Notes under the pieces: model-generated
What the model saw: the letters and a program-made list of their open reading frames with translations, nothing else
Told to the model about the DNA's origin: nothing
The model's database searches: none
Assembly (NCBI RefSeq): GCF_019039255.1
Contig: NZ_CP077062.1
Span: 4,402,001 to 4,466,000 of the forward strand
Direction of reading: 5' to 3'
Source: Nocardioides panacis
Lineage (GTDB): Bacteria; Actinomycetota; Actinomycetes; Propionibacteriales; Nocardioidaceae
Length of the DNA: 64,000 bases
Part shown: positions 1 to 7,020 of the stretch, piece after piece
How the letters are laid out: each line of letters starts with the position of its first letter
Numbering within the stretch: position 1 is the stretch's first letter
Position numbers and translations under genes: made by a program

Positions 1-171
1 GTACGACGCGGCGAGCTCGTCGCCCGCCAGCCGGTCGACCTCGCTGAGGATCGAGCGCGCCGTGGCGGTGTCGATCTCCTCGAACGGGCCGGTGCCGAGG
101 ATCTCGTCGCGCGCGAGGACCTCGAACAGGTTGAACTCGATGTCCCGGAGGTTGCTCTTGTAGTGGCTCAC
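1..171 (-). CDS. Acyl-CoA dehydrogenase, N-terminal fragment (cut by window edge)
   Basis: Only the first 57 codons are in the window; the gene continues to the left. The GTG start at 171 gives VSHYKSNLRDIEFNLFEVLA, the characteristic opening of a group of actinobacterial acyl-CoA dehydrogenases (FadE-type flavoenzymes that oxidise acyl-CoA to enoyl-CoA and pass electrons to ETF). A GGTGGAG ribosome-binding site lies just upstream. The catalytic domains are not visible here, so substrate chain length cannot be judged. An etfD-like gene at 26939-29590 in the same window would serve the same electron route. The upstream region at 238-273 carries two TACT-N4-AGTA-like palindromes that may regulate it. 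Confidence 0.8.
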   Translation of the reverse strand, partial: MSHYKSNLRDIEFNLFEVLARDEILGTGPFEEIDTATARSILSEVDRLAGDELAASY

Positions 172-237
172 TGCTCCACCTTCGAAATCAGGAGGTACCG
201 CTCACCCGAGGATGGGCGGTGGCCGGCATGTCGGCCC

Positions 238-273
238 TACTCGTCAGTAACATCATTATGCTACCGGCGAGTA
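238..273. promoter_or_regulatory. Pair of TACT-N4-AGTA-like operator half-palindromes
   Basis: TACTCGTCAGTA (238-249) is a perfect TACT-N4-AGTA palindrome, and TACCGGCGAGTA (262-273) differs from that pattern at one base. They are spaced 24 bp apart in the AT-richest part of the gap between the divergent genes at 171 and 438. The layout fits a TetR-type operator at an acyl-CoA dehydrogenase promoter. The regulator is not in the window, so the assignment is inferred. Confidence 0.4.
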
Positions 274-437
274 CGAACGGCAACCCCGACCCCCCGACCG
301 GCCCGTCCGGGTCATTGTCGGCCCGGGGCCCCGCCCCTAGCGTCGAGGAGGGTGACCAGGACGTCGCACCGGGGGGAGCTGGGGCGGCGCCCCGCCGAGC
401 GGCACCGGTCATCCGCCCGACCCGATCGGAGCAGGCC

Positions 438-728
438 ATGGCCTACGGAATCGTCCACCACTTCGCCGGCGGCACCCAGGAGCAGTACGACGCGTCCATC
501 GCCGCCGTGCACCCCGGCCCGGACCAGCTGCCGGAGGGCCAGGTCTTCCACGCCGCCGGACCGTCGGAGGGCGGCTGGACCATCGTCGCGGTCCACGAGT
601 CCCAGGCGAGCTGGGAGAAGTTCCGCGACGAGATCCTCCTGCCGCGCATGCAGGCCGGCATCGACGGCGGCTTCGCCGGGCCGCCCACGGAGACCACGAT
701 CGACCTGTACGCCCTGCACACGCCGTAG
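438..728 (+). CDS. Small protein, putative antibiotic-biosynthesis-monooxygenase-like fold
   Basis: A 96-residue protein begining MAYGIVHHFAGGTQEQYDAS. A longer in-frame start exists at 219, but the ATG at 438 has a GGAGCAGG ribosome-binding site directly upstream and the preceding codons look non-coding, so the short form is preferred. Length and pattern (a short beta strand, then E-x-Y-D-A-S, then a W-T-I-V-A-V-H-E strand) resemble dimeric alpha+beta barrel proteins of the ABM family. No catalytic residue can be assigned. It stands alone between divergent and convergent neighbours. Function unknown. Confidence 0.65.
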   Translation: MAYGIVHHFAGGTQEQYDASIAAVHPGPDQLPEGQVFHAAGPSEGGWTIVAVHESQASWEKFRDEILLPRMQAGIDGGFAGPPTETTIDLYALHTP

Positions 729-746
729 CCCGGCGCCGCGGCCGGC

Positions 747-1205
747 TCAGTGCGGGGCGAGGACCGAGGGCGGCAGCTCCAGGTCGGGCACCAGCTCGAC
801 GAGCAGGGCGCGGACCCGGGCGTCGAGGTCGGCGACGATGCCCCGCACCGTCCGCGGGTCCTGCCCGCCGGGGTCGGCGACCGGCCAGTCGACGTACCGG
901 ACGCCCGGCACGTAGGGGCACTCCTCGCCGCAGCCCAGCGTGACGGCGACCGTGCTCGCGGCGACGGTGTCGCGGGTCAGGCGCTCGGGCACCTCGCGCG
1001 AGGTGTCCAGGCCGAGCGCCTCGAGCACCTCGGCGACCTCGGCGTGGATGTGCTCGCCGGGCTGGGTGCCCGCGGAGAGCGCGCGCACGCGGCCGCCGGC
1101 GTAGTGCTCGGCCAGCACCCGGCTGATCACGGAGCGGCCGCCGTTGCGGACGCAGGCGAACACCACCTGGGGGACGGTCTCGGTGGGTTCCTCGGGGGTC
1201 GTCAT
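747..1205 (-). CDS. arsC: Arsenate reductase, low-molecular-weight phosphatase type
   Basis: This 152-residue cytoplasmic enzyme reduces arsenate to arsenite. The LMW-phosphatase P-loop C-x5-R is seen as C18-VRNGG-R24, followed by the LSAGT strand. A second conserved region, LGCGEECP (C92, C96), and the DPGGQ loop match the mycothiol/mycoredoxin-dependent ArsC enzymes of Corynebacterium rather than the thioredoxin-dependent S. aureus type; that cofactor link is family knowledge, not seen here. The ATG at 1205 overlaps the stop of the upstream aquaporin gene by ATGA, so the two are translationally coupled. It is the last gene of the leftward ars operon. The start was chosen from this overlap; a longer open frame upstream is the shadow of the aquaporin gene. 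Confidence 0.9.
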   Translation of the reverse strand: MTTPEEPTETVPQVVFACVRNGGRSVISRVLAEHYAGGRVRALSAGTQPGEHIHAEVAEVLEALGLDTSREVPERLTRDTVAASTVAVTLGCGEECPYVPGVRYVDWPVADPGGQDPRTVRGIVADLDARVRALLVELVPDLELPPSVLAPH

Positions 1206-1963
1206 CGGGCGCTCCTCGGGGTGCTGCCGGTCTCGTGACCGGGTGCGTGCGGGACGACGACGTCCCCGGCCGCCTCGCCGACGTGCGGGTAGAGCCAGGC
1301 GACGAGGCCGACCGCGACCGCGCCGCCGACGAGCTGGGCGAGGACGAAACCGGGGACGGAGCCGGGAGCGATGCCGGCGAAGGTGTCGGAGAAGACCCGT
1401 CCCAGGGACACCGCCGGGTTCGCGAACGACGTGCTCGAGGTGAACCAGTAGGCGGCCCCGATGTAGGCGCCGACGGCGGGCGCGGCGAGCATGCCCCGAC
1501 CGGTGCGCGCGAGGGCGAAGACCAGCGCGACGAGCCCGGCCGTCGCGACGACCTCGGCGAGGAGGAGGTGGCCGCCGGAGCGGTCCTTCGTGGAGAGCTC
1601 GGTGAGCGGCACCTGGTACATCAGGTTGGCGAGCTCGGCGCCGGCGACCGCCCCGACGCACTGCGCGACCGTGTAGGCGGCCGCGTCGGCGCCGGAGAGC
1701 CCGGTGCGGGTACGGCGGCCGAGGAACCAGTCGGCGGCGGACACGACGGGGTTGAGGTGGGCCCCGGAGACGGGACCGAACAGCAGGATGAGGACCGTCA
1801 GGCCGAGGAACGTGGCCGTCGAGTTCTCCAGGAGCTGCAGGCCGACGTCGTCGGGCGAGAGCCGTTGCGCGGCGATGCCGGACCCCACGACGACCGTGAC
1901 GAGCAGGGCGGTGCCGAGGAGCTCGGCGGTGAGCCGTCGGGCGAGGTCGCGAGGTGGCGTCAT
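1202..1963 (-). CDS. MIP-family aquaporin/aquaglyceroporin in ars operon
   Basis: A 253-residue channel with the two half-helix signatures of the MIP family: NPV in GAHLNPVVSAADW and NPA in TSFANPAVSLGR. There are six hydrophobic segments and a short polar C-terminal tail. In an ars operon beside arsC, such channels (AqpS of Sinorhizobium meliloti is the studied case) let arsenite formed inside the cell leave down its gradient. That role is inferred from context; glycerol or water transport is the alternative. It lies between the ArsR-phosphatase fusion gene (73 bp upstream) and arsC (4-bp overlap downstream). No arsB or acr3 pump gene is in the window, so this may be the only arsenite exit encoded locally. 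Confidence 0.88.
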   Translation of the reverse strand: MTPPRDLARRLTAELLGTALLVTVVVGSGIAAQRLSPDDVGLQLLENSTATFLGLTVLILLFGPVSGAHLNPVVSAADWFLGRRTRTGLSGADAAAYTVAQCVGAVAGAELANLMYQVPLTELSTKDRSGGHLLLAEVVATAGLVALVFALARTGRGMLAAPAVGAYIGAAYWFTSSTSFANPAVSLGRVFSDTFAGIAPGSVPGFVLAQLVGGAVAVGLVAWLYPHVGEAAGDVVVPHAPGHETGSTPRSAR

Positions 1964-1980
1964 CGGGTGGTGTCGTTCCT

Positions 1981-2040
1981 TCGGTGCAGGTCGGTGCAGG
2001 TCGGTGCAGGTCGGGGGCAGGAGGCGTCAGGAGGCGTCAG
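1981..2040. repeat. Short tandem duplications in ars operon
   Basis: Three perfect copies of the 10-mer tcggtgcagg (1981-2010) are followed by two perfect copies of gaggcgtcag (2021-2040). They sit between the aquaporin start and the stop of the ArsR-phosphatase fusion gene; the second set covers that stop codon. They look like slippage products. No function is evident. Confidence 0.6.
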
Positions 2041-2743
2041 GAGGCGGCGAGTCGTGGCGCGAAGCGGGTGACCCGACGCGCGAGCTCGTCGTAGGCACGG
2101 TCGAACGCGGTGTCGGTGCCGGCGGGGACCGGATCGGGGACGGACCAGTGCAACCGGGGCCCGCGCGCCTGGTCGGTGCGGTCGAGGGCCTCGTGGGCGT
2201 GGTCGCACACGGTCACCACGCAGTCCTCGGGGTGCAGGACGTCGGCGAGGGCCTGCGGGTGGGTCCCGGTGAGGCGCAGGCCGCGCCGTCGGGCGACGGC
2301 GACCGCTCCGGCGGCGACGCGGGCGGCCGGTCGGGTGCCGGCCGACGTGGCCGGCACGGTGCTCGCCTGTCGCCACAGGGCGGCGGCCAGCTGGGAGCGC
2401 GCGGAGTTCGCGGTGCACACGAACACGACGCGTGGGACGACGACCCGGACCGGGGGGGAGCAGGCCGTCCAGCGCGTCCGGGACGAGCTGCAGGTAGGAG
2501 CGTCGACCGTCGGCCTCGGAGCGGTGCCGCGCCACGAGGCCGGCGTCCGCGAGGGCCCCGAGGTGGTGCGCGAGCAGGTTCGACGGCATCCCGAGGAGCT
2601 CCCCGAGCTCCGAGGGGGGACGCGTCCCCGGACCCGAGCGCGTCGACGATCCGCAGCCGCGCCGGGTCGGACAGCGCCGCGTGCACCCGGGCCCGGCGGA
2701 CCACGTCGGCCCCGGTCGCCCCGGTCGATGAGTCAGTGGTCAT
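2037..2743 (-). pseudogene. ArsR regulator fused to LMW protein-tyrosine-phosphatase/arsenate reductase domain, two frameshifts
   Basis: Read across two shifts, this is one protein of about 234 residues. An ArsR-type winged helix comes first (HAALSDPARLRIVDAL, then MPSNLLAHHLGALADAGLV), followed by a LMW-phosphatase domain with P-loop CTANSAR and DP loop VPDPVPAG. This fusion is a known actinobacterial architecture. Two +1 shifts separate the parts: in the six-G run 2614-2619 and in the seven-G run 2452-2458 (C runs on the coding strand). Removing one base from each restores a single continuous frame with no lost residues, so the gene is probably intact and the assembly wrong. The ATG at 2743 lies inside a palindrome (2729-2750) that is a likely autoregulatory operator. 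It would be the first gene of the fusion-aquaporin-arsC operon. Confidence 0.8.
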
Positions 2744-2750
2744 TGACTCA
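2729..2750. promoter_or_regulatory. Palindromic operator over the start of the ArsR-phosphatase fusion
   Basis: TGAGTCA, 8 bp, TGACTCA forms a perfect 7-bp inverted repeat covering the ATG at 2743. The position fits autorepression by the ArsR domain encoded immediately downstream. Its sequence differs from the CATMG-N8-CGATG sites of the neighbouring arsR. Confidence 0.5.
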
Positions 2751-2789
2751 AGTTTCACTGACCTCTCGCACCGGGTCAACCGCGCCGGG

Positions 2790-3260
2790 TCACCTGTCGC
2801 AGCACCCGGCGCCCGTGACGACGCCGAAGTCGGCCGCGTCCGGGTTCCGCTCGATCCCGGCCACCTCGGCGAACGTCCGGCCCTCCAGGTCCGCGCCGGC
2901 GTCGGCGAGCACGACGTAGTTCTCCCACCGCTGGCCGTCCGGACCGGTCACCCAGTGCTTGTCCTGTCGGGCGTAGCAGCACACGACGTCCCCTTCGACG
3001 TCCAGGGTGAGCCCGGCGGCCTCCAGGCGGTCCGCCTCGGCCTCGACCTCGTCCATCGACTCGCGCTCGACGCCGAGGTGGTTGAGCGTGCCGGTCCGGT
3101 CCGGGTTCTCGAACAGCACCAGCTTCAGCGGCGGGTCCGCGACGGCGAAGTTGGCGTAGCCCGGCCGCCGCTTGGTGGGCGCCGTGCCGAACAGGGTCGA
3201 GTAGAACTCGACGGCGGTGTCGATGTCGTCGACGTTGAGGGCGAGCTGGAGGCGGGACAT
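2790..3260 (-). CDS. cadI: ArsI/CadI-family metal(loid)-binding VOC protein
   Basis: A 156-residue member of the vicinal oxygen chelate superfamily. The opening MSRLQLALNVDDIDTAVEFY and the segment RRPGYANFAVADPPLKLVL are typical of the ArsI/CadI family. A vicinal cysteine pair (C94-C95 in DVVCCYARQDKHW) corresponds to the pair that binds trivalent organoarsenicals in ArsI, and a second Cys pair lies at the extreme C-terminus (GAGCCDR). ArsI cleaves the C-As bond of methylarsenite; mycobacterial CadI is cadmium-induced. Sequence alone does not separate the two roles. The ATG at 3260 has GGAG upstream. It is divergent from arsR (3448) with three operator-like sites between them, and lies 46 bp upstream of the fusion gene, so it may be cotranscribed with it. 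Confidence 0.88.
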   Translation of the reverse strand: MSRLQLALNVDDIDTAVEFYSTLFGTAPTKRRPGYANFAVADPPLKLVLFENPDRTGTLNHLGVERESMDEVEAEADRLEAAGLTLDVEGDVVCCYARQDKHWVTGPDGQRWENYVVLADAGADLEGRTFAEVAGIERNPDAADFGVVTGAGCCDR

Positions 3261-3289
3261 CGGAGGGCTCCTTCGGGTGGCGGGCGGCA

Positions 3290-3307
3290 CATAGACGGTT
3301 GTCGATG
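3290..3307. promoter_or_regulatory. ArsR-type operator, copy 1
   Basis: CATAGACGGTTGTCGATG, an imperfect 18-bp palindrome with half-sites CATMG and CGATG spaced 8 bp. It lies 30 bp upstream of the cadI start, where it would block that promoter. Confidence 0.55.
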
Positions 3308-3329
3308 ACCTGGATGACCCCATGGTGCC

Positions 3330-3347
3330 CATAGACGTCCATCGATG
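3330..3347. promoter_or_regulatory. ArsR-type operator, copy 2
   Basis: CATAGACGTCCATCGATG matches copy 1 at 14 of 18 positions and lies exactly 40 bp from it, on the same helical face. It is in the cadI-arsR divergent gap. Confidence 0.55.
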
Positions 3348-3411
3348 CAAGCGGTCCGCCCGGCGGGCGCTGCGCGGCGGACCCGGCGACGCACCCCTCC
3401 TGACCTGGCTT

Positions 3412-3429
3412 CATCGACGTCCACCGATG
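3412..3429. promoter_or_regulatory. ArsR-type operator, copy 3
   Basis: CATCGACGTCCACCGATG differs from copy 2 at two positions. It ends 18 bp before the arsR ATG at 3448, so it is placed to autoregulate arsR. Confidence 0.55.
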
Positions 3430-3447
3430 CCGTGGCATCATGGGGGC

Positions 3448-3822
3448 ATGCCGAAGCAGCTGCCCGTGCTGGACCCCGCGCCGCACCCCGTGTGCTGTGC
3501 GCCGTTGGCGTCCGCGCCGCTGTCCGCGGCGGACGCGAGGACCCTCGCGAGCCGGCTCAAGGCCCTCGCGGACCCCGCCCGGCTGCGGCTGCTCTCGCTG
3601 ATGATGGCCAACGAGGACCTCGAGGCGTGCACCTGCGACCTGACCGCGGCCCTGGGGCTCAGCCAGCCGACGGTCAGCCACCACATGAAGAAGCTCGGCG
3701 ACGAGGGCCTGGTGCGCGCGCACCGCAAGGAGGGTCCGTGGACCTACTACCGGGTGGTGCCCGAGGCGCTGGCGGGGCTGGCGCACGTCATCGCGCCGGC
3801 GGCGTCCCCGAGCGGCACCTAG
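3448..3822 (+). CDS. arsR: ArsR-family metalloregulator
   Basis: A 124-residue winged-helix repressor. The recognition helix region LSQPTVSHHMKKLGDEGLV is clear. Candidate metal-binding cysteines are an N-terminal pair, C16-C17 (PVCCAPL), and C61/C63 in EACTCDL. The N-terminal pair plus one cysteine at the start of helix 3/4 resembles the arsenite site of Corynebacterium glutamicum ArsR. The ATG at 3448 is chosen because the upstream in-frame codons (from 3322) overlap the operator region. It should repress itself and divergent cadI through the three 18-bp sites, releasing them on arsenite, antimonite or cadmium. Only 9 bp separate it from the DUF3817 gene downstream. Confidence 0.9.
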   Translation: MPKQLPVLDPAPHPVCCAPLASAPLSAADARTLASRLKALADPARLRLLSLMMANEDLEACTCDLTAALGLSQPTVSHHMKKLGDEGLVRAHRKEGPWTYYRVVPEALAGLAHVIAPAASPSGT

Positions 3823-3831
3823 ACTCCGGGG

Positions 3832-4176
3832 GTGTCCCACCGAACCCTCGTGCTGCTGTTCCGTGTCGTCGCGACCGCCGAGGCCTTCTCGTGGCTGGGG
3901 CTGCTGGTCGGGATGTACCTCAAGTACCTCACCGACGTGGGCGAGGTGGGGGTCAAGATCTTCGGCCCGGTCCACGGCGGGATCTTCGTCGCCTACGTGC
4001 TGCTGACCCTGCTGCTGTCGAGGTCGGCGCGCTGGACCCGCGGGACCACCGCGGCCGGGCTGGCCTGCTCGGTGCCGCCGTTCGCCACGCTGGCGTTCGA
4101 GGTGTGGGCGCAGCGGACCGGACGGCTGGCGGAGCGGCGTACGCCCGAGGCCGTCGCGGTGCCCGCGCGGCGCTGA
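3832..4176 (+). CDS. DUF3817 integral membrane protein
   Basis: A 114-residue protein with a GTG start and three hydrophobic segments. The pattern RVVATAEAFSWLGLLVGMYLK followed by a GPVHGGIFVAYV segment is the signature of DUF3817 (YdzA-like) membrane proteins, which have no assigned function. It follows arsR by 9 bp and may be cotranscribed, but these proteins occur in many contexts, so a metal role should not be assumed. Confidence 0.8.
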   Translation: MSHRTLVLLFRVVATAEAFSWLGLLVGMYLKYLTDVGEVGVKIFGPVHGGIFVAYVLLTLLLSRSARWTRGTTAAGLACSVPPFATLAFEVWAQRTGRLAERRTPEAVAVPARR

Positions 4177-4244
4177 CCGCCGCCGACCCGCCCGGGCGGT
4201 CGGGTCGTGCCCGCCGTGGGGACGTGCGGGGGGAGACTGCTGGC

Positions 4245-4988
4245 ATGAGCAGACTCCCCCACCCCGGTGCATGGGCGCTCGCCGGCGCGGCGGCCCTCAC
4301 GACGTCCCTGGTCGCCGGTCCCGCTTCCGCGAGGACCGTGGAGGTCCCCGACGGCCGCGACGTGCCGGCGAGCGCCGACCTCACCTCGGCCACCTACCGG
4401 GACGGCGAGGCGCGCGTGGAGGTGACCGCGCAGGTGCGGGCGCTGCGGCGGTCCGGCCGGGTGGTCGCCCTGGTCGGGGCGCCGGACTCCGACACCGTCT
4501 ACTCCGCGACGGTCTGGCCCCGTCCGGACGGCTCGGTCGGGACCCGGCTCGAGCTGGTCACCGACGTGTCCCGCTCGCCGCGGTCCTGCGCGGTCGAGGC
4601 GGCGTGGTCGGTGCGCACCAGCACCGTGGAGGTGTCGGTCCCGCAGTCCTGCCTGCGGTTCGGCCGGTTCCTGGAGCAGCACTACGTGCAGGTCCGGATC
4701 GCGGCGGACGGCGGCCGGGACAGCGCCCGGGGCGTGGACGTGGGGCGGGGGAGCAGCCCCGGCTGCGCGACCGCCGGCGAGATCCGGGGCCTGCGCCGCG
4801 GCGACACCAAGGCCCACGTGCACGCCCTGCTCGACACCGCCGGCCGGTTCGGGGACGGTGCCGCCGGCGGGTACTCCCGCATCTACCGGTCCTGCTCCGG
4901 CGGCCGCCCGTGGTACGTCGACTACGACGGTACGACGGACCGGCTCGAGGCGACCGGACGCGTCCGGGGGGCCACCACCAACGTGTGA
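4245..4988 (+). CDS. Secreted protein of unknown function
   Basis: A 247-residue protein with a Sec-type signal peptide (MSRLPHPGAWALAGAAALTT, cleavage probably after ASA near residue 28). The mature part is beta-rich, with four cysteines in the C-terminal half. The last 60 residues (GDTKAHVHALLDTAGRFGDG, then Y-R-S-C and W-Y-V-D-Y-D) resemble short secreted repeat-type domains seen in Nocardioides exported proteins, but no named family is recognised. An ATG at 4245 is preceded by a GGGGAGA ribosome-binding site. It is monocistronic and convergent with the CDF gene. Confidence 0.7.
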   Translation: MSRLPHPGAWALAGAAALTTSLVAGPASARTVEVPDGRDVPASADLTSATYRDGEARVEVTAQVRALRRSGRVVALVGAPDSDTVYSATVWPRPDGSVGTRLELVTDVSRSPRSCAVEAAWSVRTSTVEVSVPQSCLRFGRFLEQHYVQVRIAADGGRDSARGVDVGRGSSPGCATAGEIRGLRRGDTKAHVHALLDTAGRFGDGAAGGYSRIYRSCSGGRPWYVDYDGTTDRLEATGRVRGATTNV

Positions 4989-5000
4989 GGCGCCGGGGCC

Positions 5001-5906
5001 TCAGGCGTGCGTCTCGTGCTCGTGGTCGGCGTGCGCGGCGGCCTCGAACTGGATCGTGGAGTGCTCGACGTCGAAGTCGGTGTCCAGGCAGCGCTGGAGC
5101 TCGTCGAGCATCGGCCCGAGGTGGCCGTCGTGGAAGCACGAGTCGTCGACCACGACGTGCGCGGTGAGCACCGGGAGCCCGGTGGCGACCTGGCTGGCGT
5201 GCAGGTCGTGGAGGTCGTGGACGTGCGGCAGCGACAGGATCCGGGCCCGCACCCCGGCGAGGTCCAGGCCCTTGGGGGTGGACTCCAGCAGGACGTCGAC
5301 GCTCTCGGACAGCAGCCGGATCGTCCGCGGGATGATCAGCACTCCGATCACCAGCGAGGCGACCGCGTCCGCGCGCATCCAGCCGGTGAGCGCGATGACA
5401 CCGGCGGCCAGCAGGACGGCCACCGAGCCGAGGGCGTCGTTGACCACCTCCAGGAACGCCGCGCGCATGTTGAGGTTCGCGCCCCGTCCGCCGGCCAGCA
5501 CCAGCAGGCCGACGACGTTGCCGACGAGGCCGACGACCCCGAACACCACCATCGCTCCCGAGGTGACCTCGGGCGGGTCGACGAGCCGCCGGACCCCCTC
5601 GACGAGCACGAAGACGCCGACCGCCAGCAGCACCGCTGCCTGCCCGGCCGCGGCCAGCACCTCGGCGCGCCGGTAGCCCCAGGTGCGCGCGTCGGTCGCC
5701 GGGCGGCGGGAGAGCGCCGAGGCGACGACGGCCAGCGTCAGGCCGGCGACGTCGGTGAGCATGTGCCCGGCGTCGGCGAGCAGGGCCAGGCTGCCGGAGA
5801 CCACCGCCCCGACGACCTCGACGAGCAGCACGGCGACGGTGATGCCCAGGACGACGCCCAGCCGGCCGCGGTGGTCCGCGACCTCGCCGCCGTGGTCGTG
5901 GCCCAT
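5001..5906 (-). CDS. Cation diffusion facilitator (Zn/Cd/Co efflux)
   Basis: A 301-residue CDF exporter, probably Zn2+/Cd2+ with proton antiport. It has His-rich ends (MGHDHGG at the start; ADHEHETHA at the end), six membrane segments, the metal-site motifs HMLTD in TM2 (ADAGHMLTDVAGL) and the TM5 region ND (VVNDALGSV), and a cytoplasmic domain with HVHDLHDLHASQV and VVDDSCFHDG. It resembles CzcD/ZitB. The start at 5906 overlaps the stop of the gene upstream (ATGA), making this the third gene of a cmtR-like-CDF-CDF operon. Induction through the CmtR-like sensor at 6646-7020 is likely. Confidence 0.92.
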   Translation of the reverse strand: MGHDHGGEVADHRGRLGVVLGITVAVLLVEVVGAVVSGSLALLADAGHMLTDVAGLTLAVVASALSRRPATDARTWGYRRAEVLAAAGQAAVLLAVGVFVLVEGVRRLVDPPEVTSGAMVVFGVVGLVGNVVGLLVLAGGRGANLNMRAAFLEVVNDALGSVAVLLAAGVIALTGWMRADAVASLVIGVLIIPRTIRLLSESVDVLLESTPKGLDLAGVRARILSLPHVHDLHDLHASQVATGLPVLTAHVVVDDSCFHDGHLGPMLDELQRCLDTDFDVEHSTIQFEAAAHADHEHETHA

Positions 5907-6649
5907 CAGCGGTGGTCCTCGTGCGTCGTCGGGCGGGGCCCGGGCTGCTGGGGCGCGCAGCAGTCGCAGCCGTCCGCGCAGGCACCGCCGGCGCCGACCG
6001 GGGCGGGGACGCAGCAGGCCTGGCCCCGCCAGGCGTCCCGGCCCTCCTTGGCCGCGACCGCGGCGATCACGAGACCGGCGAGCGGGTCCGCCCAGGACCA
6101 GCCGAGCGTCGCGTTCACGACCAGGCCGACCAGGAGGACCGCCGACAGGTAGGTGCACAGCAGGGTCTGGGTCGAGTCGGCGACGACCGTCGCGGAGCCG
6201 AGCTGCCGTCCGGTGCGGCGCTGCGCCCAGGACAGCACCGGCATCACGACCACGGACACGGCGGCCAGCGCGATCCCGACCGGGGAGTGCTCCGCGGCCT
6301 GGCCGGTCGCCAGCGACCGGACCGACCCGACGGTGACGTAGGCCGCGAGGGCGAGGAACGAGACCGCCATCAGCCGCAGCGCGTGCCGCTCGCGGGTCTC
6401 CGGGAGCGGGTGCCGGAACTGCCAGAGGACCACGAGTCCCGAGGAGACCTCGACGACCGAGTCCAGGCCGAACCCGACCAGCGCCACCGAGCCCGCGACG
6501 AGGCCGGCCGCCACCGCGACGGCGGCCTCGACCACGTTGTAGGCCACCGAGGCGCCCGCGAGCAGCTGCGCGCGCCGGCCGAGCTGCTGCCGGCGCCCGG
6601 CCGGCGGGAGGGTCGCCGGCGGGGCGGTGACGAGGCCGTGACCCGTCAC
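5906..6649 (-). CDS. CDF-like transmembrane transporter with Cys-rich tail
   Basis: A 247-residue protein matching the membrane domain of cation diffusion transporters (SVALVGFGLDSVVEVSSGLV, then ATVVADSTQTLLCTYLSAVL and SWADPLAGLVIA) but lacking the usual C-terminal cytoplasmic domain. Instead the last 40 residues hold seven cysteines, including CC-x11-C-x3-C-x-CC spacing around GACADGCDCCAP. This tail could bind thiophilic metals before export. Both ends overlap their neighbours by 4 bp (ATGA), so it is tightly coupled to the regulator and to the full CDF. The two transporters may work together or with different metals; the sequence does not decide. Confidence 0.82.
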   Translation of the reverse strand: MTGHGLVTAPPATLPPAGRRQQLGRRAQLLAGASVAYNVVEAAVAVAAGLVAGSVALVGFGLDSVVEVSSGLVVLWQFRHPLPETRERHALRLMAVSFLALAAYVTVGSVRSLATGQAAEHSPVGIALAAVSVVVMPVLSWAQRRTGRQLGSATVVADSTQTLLCTYLSAVLLVGLVVNATLGWSWADPLAGLVIAAVAAKEGRDAWRGQACCVPAPVGAGGACADGCDCCAPQQPGPRPTTHEDHR

Positions 6650-7020
6650 GACCCGGCCCCCTCGCCGTAGCGGGGGCAGAGCACCACGGCGTCGCCGGTG
6701 AGGCCGAGCAGCGTCTCCGCGGCGGCCAGCAGGTCGAGGGTGGCGGCGGGGTGTGCGAGCGCGTAGACCGAGGCGCGACCCTGCGGGCGGACCGTGACGA
6801 TGCCGCAGTCGAGCAGGCAGGCGAGGTGCTTGCTGACCGTGGACTGGGCGAGCCCGAGATGCCCGGTCAGGTCGACGACCCGGTGCTCCCCGAGCGCCAG
6901 GTGCTGCACGATCGAGAGCCGGGACCGGTCGCTGAACCCGTGGAAGAGGCAGGCCGCCGCGGTGAGCGCGGCGACCTCGCCCCGCCCGTCCTCATCGACC
7001 GTCGCCTGTGTCATCGCCAT
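6646..7020 (-). CDS. CmtR-like ArsR-family Cd/Pb-responsive regulator
   Basis: A 124-residue winged-helix repressor. The segment HLACLLDCGIV carries C68 and C72 in the recognition-helix region, and C115 lies in VVLCPRYG. This three-cysteine layout is that of mycobacterial CmtR (C57, C61, C102), the Cd(II)/Pb(II) sensor. The start is ATG 7020 or 7014. An 18-bp palindrome covers both, and a TAGCAT -10-like hexamer lies 6 bp upstream of 7020, suggesting a leaderless transcript. It heads an operon with two CDF-type transporters through ATGA overlaps, so it should repress them until metal binds. Confidence 0.88.
   Translation of the reverse strand: MAMTQATVDEDGRGEVAALTAAACLFHGFSDRSRLSIVQHLALGEHRVVDLTGHLGLAQSTVSKHLACLLDCGIVTVRPQGRASVYALAHPAATLDLLAAAETLLGLTGDAVVLCPRYGEGAGS

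Noticed and set aside
163-915. Long plus-strand frame of 250 codons at the left end
   Set aside because: Arg/Ser/Pro-rich composition typical of out-of-frame high-GC DNA; it overlaps the 438-728 gene and the arsC gene.
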